Shown here: in pieces, positions 6,795 to 10,106 of the stretch
Layout of the letters: each line of letters opens with the position of its first letter
Position numbering within the stretch: the stretch's first letter is position 1
DNA from: Hyphomicrobiales bacterium
GTDB lineage: Bacteria > Pseudomonadota > Alphaproteobacteria > Rhizobiales > Aestuariivirgaceae
Direction of reading: 5' to 3'
Length of the DNA: 10,106 nt
NCBI GenBank assembly: GCA_016710435.1
Contig: JADJVV010000005.1
Span: 1-10,106, forward strand
Notes under the pieces: generated by a model
Database searches by the model: none
What the model saw: the letters and a program-made list of their open reading frames with translations, nothing else
Told to the model about the DNA's origin: nothing
Translations under genes and position numbers: made by a program

Positions 6795-7335
6795 ACTTCC
6801 ACACCATTAGCAATACTGGCTGCTGGATATTCTCAGGTAAGCCCGGCCAAGACGGCTACGGGAAGCTGAAAGTGCGGGGTAAGACTGTTCGAGCCCACCG
6901 GCACTACTACACGGTGTATGTGGGGCCAATACCTTCAGGGCTGTGGGTACTACACAGGTGCGACACTCCCATGTGTGTCAATCCGCGACATCTATATGTT
7001 GGTACGCAGTTGGATAACGAGCATGATAAAGACGCCAGAGGGCGCAGGCCGCCGAGCCCTGCAATAACCCACCCTGAACGCATGCCGCGCGGTGCGGCGC
7101 ACCCTCGCTTCGGTAAAGAGGGATGCCGCCCGCGGCAGCAGCGGCGCTACTGGCGGCCAACAAAGGGCGCCCTCTTACCACCCAACACAAAGAGCGCCTG
7201 TCTCCTCTTAACGCAGAACAGGTACTTAGAATCCGCGCAGACGCCAGGCCACAGCATGTTATCGCATCTGAATATGGAGTAGGGCAAATGACTATCAGCC
7301 GAATTAAACGCAGAGAACGGTGGGCACACATATGA
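6782..7335 (+). CDS. HNH endonuclease with C-terminal helix-turn-helix, one frame shift
   Basis: ATG 6782 lies inside the end of the DHH gene. The first part contains GCWIFSG and DGYGKL, then RAHRHYYTVYVG, HRCDTPMCVNPRHLYVG and a following TQLDNEHDKDARGR. This is the phage HNH_3 layout, with catalytic His residues and a Cys-containing loop. Near 7115-7122 the frame moves by one base. It continues AANKGRPLTTQHKERLS and ends in an HTH (HVIASEYGVGQMTISRIKRR) at TGA 7333-7335. Total length is about 184 residues. Such genes are usually free-standing homing endonucleases that cut a related phage at the insertion site. The next gene starts at ATG 7332, overlapping as ATGA. The shift is probably a lost base; if real, the HTH is lost. 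Confidence 0.78.
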
Positions 7336-7583
7336 CCCCCTGGCAAGAGAAGAACAACATCGATGTGGCGTTTGGCATGGCCGATCGCAACGGCTTCCGG
7401 CTGATCCAGGACCATAATTATGGGGCCGGCATGATATGCCTCCAGACCAAGGGCGGCAACGAGCACGGCTTCGCCAACGACATCACGCTACAGACCTTCG
7501 AGGACTGGAAGCAGGCCGTCATGTTCCTGGCCGGCTGGGAGAAGCACGAACTCGCGGTTAAGCTTGGGAAGGTGAAGAAATGA
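7332..7583 (+). CDS. Hypothetical phage protein (83 residues)
   Basis: ATG 7332 overlaps the HNH stop and was preferred over the GTG at 7320. The protein is soluble, with no membrane segment. It contains VAFGMADRNGFRLIQDHNYG, then GGNEHGFANDITL, and ends in a helix with FEDWKQAVMFLAGWEKHE and a basic tail LGKVKK. The end reads like a short amphipathic helix packing domain, but no family was recognised. GGGAAGG in its last codons serves as the ribosome binding site for the next gene, whose ATG 7580 overlaps the stop TGA at 7581-7583. Confidence 0.65.
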   Translation: MTPWQEKNNIDVAFGMADRNGFRLIQDHNYGAGMICLQTKGGNEHGFANDITLQTFEDWKQAVMFLAGWEKHELAVKLGKVKK

Positions 7584-7895
7584 CTGACATCAAGGAACTC
7601 GCCTTGCGGGTTGGAAAAGAACGTGCCATGTGGATCAACGACGAGTGGATTATCGACTTCGCCCAACGCTTCCTCGCCGCCTACCTCGCGGAGCAGAAGC
7701 CGGTGGCAATAAAACTAGAGACTCAACAGTTCCAGTGCTTCCATGTATCCGCAGAGGATTTCAAACGACTAGAAGCATTACCAACAGGAACTAAACTATT
7801 CACCGCCCCACCCACACCCGCTCGGCGGCCCGAAAGGCTGGCAAGACGAACAGTTCCTCAACGAACTATGTAACGGAGACCTGGTAAAACTATGA
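7580..7895 (+). CDS. Hypothetical phage protein of about 105 residues, one frame shift
   Basis: ATG 7580 overlaps the previous stop. Frame 2 reads MTDIKELALRVGKERAMW, then DFAQRFLAAYLAEQKPVAI, and reaches GTKLFTAPP near 7812. The 'K-L-[FY]-TAPP' ending is a familiar linker in many small phage proteins. Uncorrected, the frame runs Arg/Pro-rich to TAA 7871-7873. From about 7821 frame 3 instead reads LGGPKGWQDEQFLNELCNGD and ends at TGA 7893-7895, overlapping the next ATG 7892 as ATGA. The preserved overlap argues that the longer, shifted reading is the true gene. Function is unknown. Confidence 0.6.
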
Positions 7896-7902
7896 CAACC
7901 GA
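7883..7902 (+). repeat. 20-bp direct repeat, copy 1 (spans a gene start)
   Basis: The 20 bases GGTAAAACTATGACAACCGA occur here and again, identically, at 8077-8096. In each copy the repeat carries the last codons of one gene (..VKL, stop TGA) and, overlapping it, the ATGA start of the next (MTTE or MTTD). Copies are 194 bp apart centre to centre, and that distance is the gene 7892-8089. Recombination between them would remove or add that gene precisely and keep both neighbours in frame. Confidence 0.9.
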
Positions 7903-8089
7903 AACGATCCGGTTCTGTGAGTTCACTGGCGACGGCAAGCGCGCCTGGGACGAGGTCGGCTACAAAAGGAAATGCCCACACGTCGGCATCATGGATAACT
8001 GCCTGCTGCACAAGAAGCCTCTTGGGGAATTTGAGGGCTGGCGTGTGTGCTGCGCGGAATGCACGACACCCATACAGGTAAAACTATGA
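7892..8089 (+). CDS. Small Cys/His-rich protein, possible zinc binder
   Basis: An intact 65-residue frame from ATG 7892 to TGA 8087-8089. It contains RFCEFTGDG, KRKCPHVGIMDNCLLHKK and GWRVCCAECTTPI. The cysteines and histidines (CPH, C..H, CCAEC) could make one or two zinc sites, though the spacing matches no standard finger I know. The gene is bounded at both ends by copies of the 20-bp repeat, so it may be a recently inserted or exchangeable unit. GGTAAAACT upstream is a weak ribosome binding site, and translational coupling to the previous gene is likely. Function is unknown. Confidence 0.6.
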   Translation: MTTETIRFCEFTGDGKRAWDEVGYKRKCPHVGIMDNCLLHKKPLGEFEGWRVCCAECTTPIQVKL

Positions 8090-8096
8090 CAACCGA
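8077..8096 (+). repeat. 20-bp direct repeat, copy 2 (spans a gene start)
   Basis: Identical to 7883-7902. Here it covers the end of the Cys-rich protein gene (VKL stop) and the start of the PD-(D/E)XK nuclease gene (MTTD). The identity covers the overlapping stop/start and the weak upstream purine region. It looks like a duplicated gene-junction module rather than chance or codon constraint, because the two downstream proteins are otherwise unrelated. Confidence 0.9.
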
Positions 8097-8790
8097 CTTC
8101 ATCGCGTGGAGCCACAGCCGACGCAAAGATTGGATGGAATGTCCGCGGATGTTCTACCACAAGAACGTGGCGCCGAAGGGCTCGGCCGACCGCGTCGGGT
8201 TCGTGCAGACCGAGGCTATGCTGGCCGGCAACAGGATCGACGACGCCCTCACGCAGCGCATCGCCAAGGGCACGCCGCTGCCCGCGCAGTACGCGCCCTA
8301 CGAACCCATGGCTGCCATGGTGCTCGCCGCGCCGGGCGTCAAGTACACCCAGCTCCGCGTCACCCTGGATCAGGCGTTCAAGCCGTGCGGTTACTTCGAC
8401 CGGCAGGCGTGGTGCCGATCCATCTACGACGTCGCCGTCATCAACGGCAGCTATGCCTTCATTGGCGACTGGAAGGCCGGCATGATCTGGCCCGACAACG
8501 ACCAGCCTGCGCTGTTCGCGGCGACGGCGTTCCACCAGTTCCCCGAACTCGAAACGATCGACACCAGTTACATCTGGCTCAAGCATGGCCAGACCAGTGA
8601 CGAAACCTACCGGCGTCGGGAACTCCCAGATATCTGGGCAGTCCTACTTCCGGAAGTCGAGCGCCTGCAAGTCGCGTACCGAACCAACCACTGGCCGGCG
8701 GCGCCACGGCGCGGCGCCAAGTCGTGCCGGCAGTGCGGGGCGAACAAAGCCGGAATCTGTGATAAGGCCGAGGGGCCGCCAGGAGAGTGA
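8086..8790 (+). CDS. PD-(D/E)XK nuclease (RecB/Cas4-like), probable Fe-S cluster
   Basis: An intact 234-residue frame. ATG 8086 was chosen because it overlaps the previous stop and sits in the same repeat as the gene before. N-terminal SHSRRKDWMECPRMFYHKNV carries Cys19. The core shows Asp115 in YDVAVI, the Asp-x-Lys pair in GDWKAG (128-130) and a following Gln140, the usual order of the RecB-type nuclease motifs. C-terminal CRQCGANKAGIC gives Cys214, Cys217 and Cys225. One N-terminal and three C-terminal cysteines is the layout of the Fe-S cluster in Cas4/AddB-like nucleases. The usual His in GNR-x-H is Asp here (GNRIDDAL, residue 52), which is odd. Phages carry such enzymes in replication/recombination clusters as DNA exonucleases, and this setting fits that role. 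Confidence 0.8.
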   Translation: MTTDFIAWSHSRRKDWMECPRMFYHKNVAPKGSADRVGFVQTEAMLAGNRIDDALTQRIAKGTPLPAQYAPYEPMAAMVLAAPGVKYTQLRVTLDQAFKPCGYFDRQAWCRSIYDVAVINGSYAFIGDWKAGMIWPDNDQPALFAATAFHQFPELETIDTSYIWLKHGQTSDETYRRRELPDIWAVLLPEVERLQVAYRTNHWPAAPRRGAKSCRQCGANKAGICDKAEGPPGE

Positions 8791-8791
8791 G

Positions 8792-9088
8792 ATGGATAAG
8801 GTATGGATCTCGGTAGAGGACAGGCTCCCAGTCAGCGGGATGCCCGTGCTGGTGGCGTGCGGCCGGCAGATCCTCCGCGCCGCACACGCGGCGAAGTTCG
8901 AGGTAGACGAGGACAACTACGGCTACTTCAACGACGGCGACGGCGCCGACTACGACGAGGTCACCGACACGACGTACTGGCCAGAGGGCTGGTACGAGTG
9001 GAACCAGTACGAGGAGATCCACTGGGCGATCGTGGACCATCCGGTAACACACTGGATGCTGCTACCGAATCTCCCCATCGCTGCGTGA
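8792..9088 (+). CDS. DUF551 domain protein
   Basis: An intact 98-residue frame from ATG 8792, after AGGAGAG (about 8780-8786). It opens WISVEDRLPVSGMPVLVA and closes VTHWMLLPNLP, the two ends that define the DUF551 family of small phage and prophage proteins. The middle is rich in Asp, Tyr and Trp (DEDNYGYFNDGDGADYDE), a longer acidic insertion than most members have. The function of the family is not established. The stop overlaps the next start as TGATG. Confidence 0.85.
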   Translation: MDKVWISVEDRLPVSGMPVLVACGRQILRAAHAAKFEVDEDNYGYFNDGDGADYDEVTDTTYWPEGWYEWNQYEEIHWAIVDHPVTHWMLLPNLPIAA

Positions 9089-9213
9089 TGTACCCGAAGT
9101 ACCGGCGCTGGTCGCTGCGCCTCGCCATCAACGCCCTGCTGCGGGAGAACGCCAGGCTGCGACGCCGGCTAATCGCGGCGCTCAATCGAATTGCTCAACT
9201 GGAGGGGAAATGA
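9088..9213 (+). CDS. Short basic coiled-coil protein (41 residues)
   Basis: ATG 9088 overlaps the DUF551 stop as TGATG, and the frame ends at TGA 9211-9213, overlapping the next ATG 9210 as ATGA. The protein is strongly basic at the N-terminus (MYPKYRRWSLRL). It then forms a helix with Leu/Ile at heptad-like spacing (INALLRENARLRRRLIAAL, then RIAQLEGK). A small coiled-coil or leucine-zipper-like protein is likely. Start/stop coupling on both sides argues it is real despite its size. Function is unknown. Confidence 0.55.
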   Translation: MYPKYRRWSLRLAINALLRENARLRRRLIAALNRIAQLEGK

Positions 9214-9962
9214 AGAACCTGGAGACAGAGAACCACGTTAAGGACGTCGTTCGACAGTGGTGTGACCGCCGCGACGCCTTCAACTTCGCCGTCGTTCAGA
9301 CAGCGCTTGGCGTGCACGGCATACACGACAGGATCGCCGCCCTGCCTGTCGTCATCACGCCTGCGATGGTCGGCAAGAAGATCGGCGTGTTCCTGAGCAT
9401 CGAGGCCAAGCGGCCGGGCCGCCGCGGCGAGCTGCGGCGCGGCATGTCGGCGCACCAGGAGGAGTTCATGATGGGCGTGCTCGGGGCCGGCGGGCTGTCC
9501 ATCTGCTGCGACGGCTACGACGACCTGGCGGCACTGGAGGCCACCATTCGAGACTTGACGGGGAACATCATGGGTAAGCACTACTCTCGGATTGGCAAGC
9601 AGTATAGTTTCTCTGCGGCACATCAGTTACCGAGGGTTCCTGACGGCCACCCCTGCAAGCGCGTGCACGGGCATAATTATGTTGTGGAAATCGAAGTGCG
9701 CGGGGATACACAACCCAACGGGTTCTGTAATGGGCTCGACTTCTACGAAATCGACAAGCACTTCAAGCCGCTTGTCGACAGGCTCGACCACCAGAATCTA
9801 AATGACTTCATCGACAACCCGACCGCAGAGAACATTGCGCGGTGGCTCATGGATGAGGTCGCACTCAAGTTCATTTATTCTGTCACGGTGTGGGAAACTC
9901 CAAAATGCTGGGCGATGGCGGTCAATGCTGACGGGTTATTTGCCAAGGCGAATCGTGATTAA
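9210..9962 (+). CDS. VRR-NUC nuclease read in frame into QueD (fusion or missed stop)
   Basis: One open frame of 250 residues from ATG 9210, after GGAGGGG. Residues 1-120 are a VRR-NUC domain. HGIHDR (Asp40), LSIEAKRPGRRGE (Glu65, Lys67) and a Gln83-containing helix match the GIPD...ExK...Q layout of this PD-(D/E)XK subfamily. The family more often has Pro where His39 sits. The domain ends normally at DLAALEATIRDLTG. Residues 121-250 are a full-length QueD. VRR-NUC proteins of phages act as structure-specific or nicking endonucleases; the substrate here is unknown. Phage VRR-NUC genes of this length usually stand alone. With so many single-base breaks in the window, a lost stop at the junction (9555-9570) is as likely as a true fusion. 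Confidence 0.8.
   Translation: MKNLETENHVKDVVRQWCDRRDAFNFAVVQTALGVHGIHDRIAALPVVITPAMVGKKIGVFLSIEAKRPGRRGELRRGMSAHQEEFMMGVLGAGGLSICCDGYDDLAALEATIRDLTGNIMGKHYSRIGKQYSFSAAHQLPRVPDGHPCKRVHGHNYVVEIEVRGDTQPNGFCNGLDFYEIDKHFKPLVDRLDHQNLNDFIDNPTAENIARWLMDEVALKFIYSVTVWETPKCWAMAVNADGLFAKANRD
9570..9962 (+). CDS. queD: 6-carboxy-5,6,7,8-tetrahydropterin synthase (QueD)
   Basis: Begins at an internal ATG 9570 (MGKHYSRIGKQYSF) with GGGG at 9560-9563, so it may be translated separately. 130 residues, about the length of bacterial QueD. The zinc ligands are His18 (SAAHQLP), His33 and His35 (CKRVHGHNY); the catalytic Cys29 lies four residues before. RLDHQNLND supplies the Asp73-His74 pair, NPTAENIA the conserved helix, and VWETP the pterin-binding Glu109. 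All match E. coli QueD at nearly the same spacing. QueD converts dihydroneopterin triphosphate to 6-carboxy-tetrahydropterin, the second step towards preQ0. In phages it feeds 7-deazaguanine DNA modification. The stop TAA 9960-9962 overlaps the start of the DpdA-like gene. Confidence 0.9.
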   Translation: MGKHYSRIGKQYSFSAAHQLPRVPDGHPCKRVHGHNYVVEIEVRGDTQPNGFCNGLDFYEIDKHFKPLVDRLDHQNLNDFIDNPTAENIARWLMDEVALKFIYSVTVWETPKCWAMAVNADGLFAKANRD

Positions 9963-10106
9963 ATATCATGGCGTGCCTTTCAGCGGATCTAATTCTGAGG
10001 CGGCCGAAGCGCTTATTGGACGGCACGCTTTCGTGTCGTTCGCGGCCCCGTCGCAGCTGGAAATATGCCTTTCGGTGTGCCAGTCAGTCGCCCTCGACAA
10101 CGGCGC
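9955..10106 (+). CDS. N-terminal part of a possible DpdA-like (TGT-fold) protein, cut by window end
   Basis: GTG 9955 overlaps the QueD stop and opens (V/M)IKYHGVPFSG. The 50 visible residues include GRHAFVSFAAPSQLEICLSV and end VALDNGA. The opening and the 'QSVALDNGA' end resemble a phage family I know as TIM-barrel, tRNA-guanine-transglycosylase-like proteins. The Asp in LDNGA would match the Asp of the TGT 'DSGGF' motif. In phages such DpdA proteins exchange guanine in DNA for a 7-deazaguanine precursor. The identification rests on a short stretch plus the QueD neighbour, so it is a proposal. A GTG start and an overlapping stop suggest translational coupling to queD. Confidence 0.6.
   Translation, partial: MIKYHGVPFSGSNSEAAEALIGRHAFVSFAAPSQLEICLSVCQSVALDNG

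Noticed and set aside
1..10106. CRISPR array, integrase, attachment site or insertion sequence
   Set aside because: No regularly spaced repeats, recombinase motifs, or terminal inverted repeats with a transposase were found. The only clear direct repeat is the 20-bp pair at 7883 and 8077.

Overview
The window looks like the early/replication region of a GC-rich double-stranded DNA tailed phage or prophage (Caudoviricetes), probably from a Gram-negative, GC-rich proteobacterium. The host is inferred only from base composition and general resemblance. Every supported gene is on the + strand. Genes are tightly packed, with stop and start codons overlapping as ATGA or TGATG at many junctions. There is no rRNA, recognisable tRNA, CRISPR array, insertion sequence, integrase or attachment site.

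Left part (1-2840): the end of a small phage protein, several small proteins (two with a single membrane segment), a recognisable phage protein of about 230 residues starting MGRELKRVPLDF, and a small helix-turn-helix (HTH) protein. Middle (2831-5844): a family A DNA polymerase with 3'-5' exonuclease, a deoxynucleoside monophosphate kinase and a small acidic protein. Right part (5847-10106): a DHH/DHHA1 phosphoesterase, an HNH endonuclease with a C-terminal HTH, four small unknown proteins, a PD-(D/E)XK (RecB/Cas4-like) nuclease with four cysteines placed for an Fe-S cluster, a DUF551 protein, a VRR-NUC nuclease read in frame into QueD (6-carboxy-tetrahydropterin synthase), and the start of a protein whose cut-off end resembles the Asp-containing motif of tRNA-guanine transglycosylases. 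The last two suggest a phage 7-deazaguanine DNA-modification pathway (QueD for precursor synthesis, DpdA-like for base exchange) beginning at the right edge.

The main oddity is a series of single-base frame breaks. About ten genes read as clear homologies that jump frame one to four times. Four are in the polymerase, four in the MGREL protein and two in the kinase. Most jumps fit loss of one base, several inside short homopolymers, and protein similarity, coding character and ATGA junctions survive across them. This looks more like uncorrected sequencing indels (or very recent decay) than programmed frameshifting. I therefore annotate each broken gene as one locus and give the break positions. 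The right part is much cleaner (two breaks after 5642).

Together the genes form a nucleotide and DNA metabolism cluster: polymerase, precursor kinase, nucleases, phosphoesterase and the probable base-modification start. Small accessory genes and an HNH gene are spliced between them, and a 20-bp direct repeat spans two successive gene starts.
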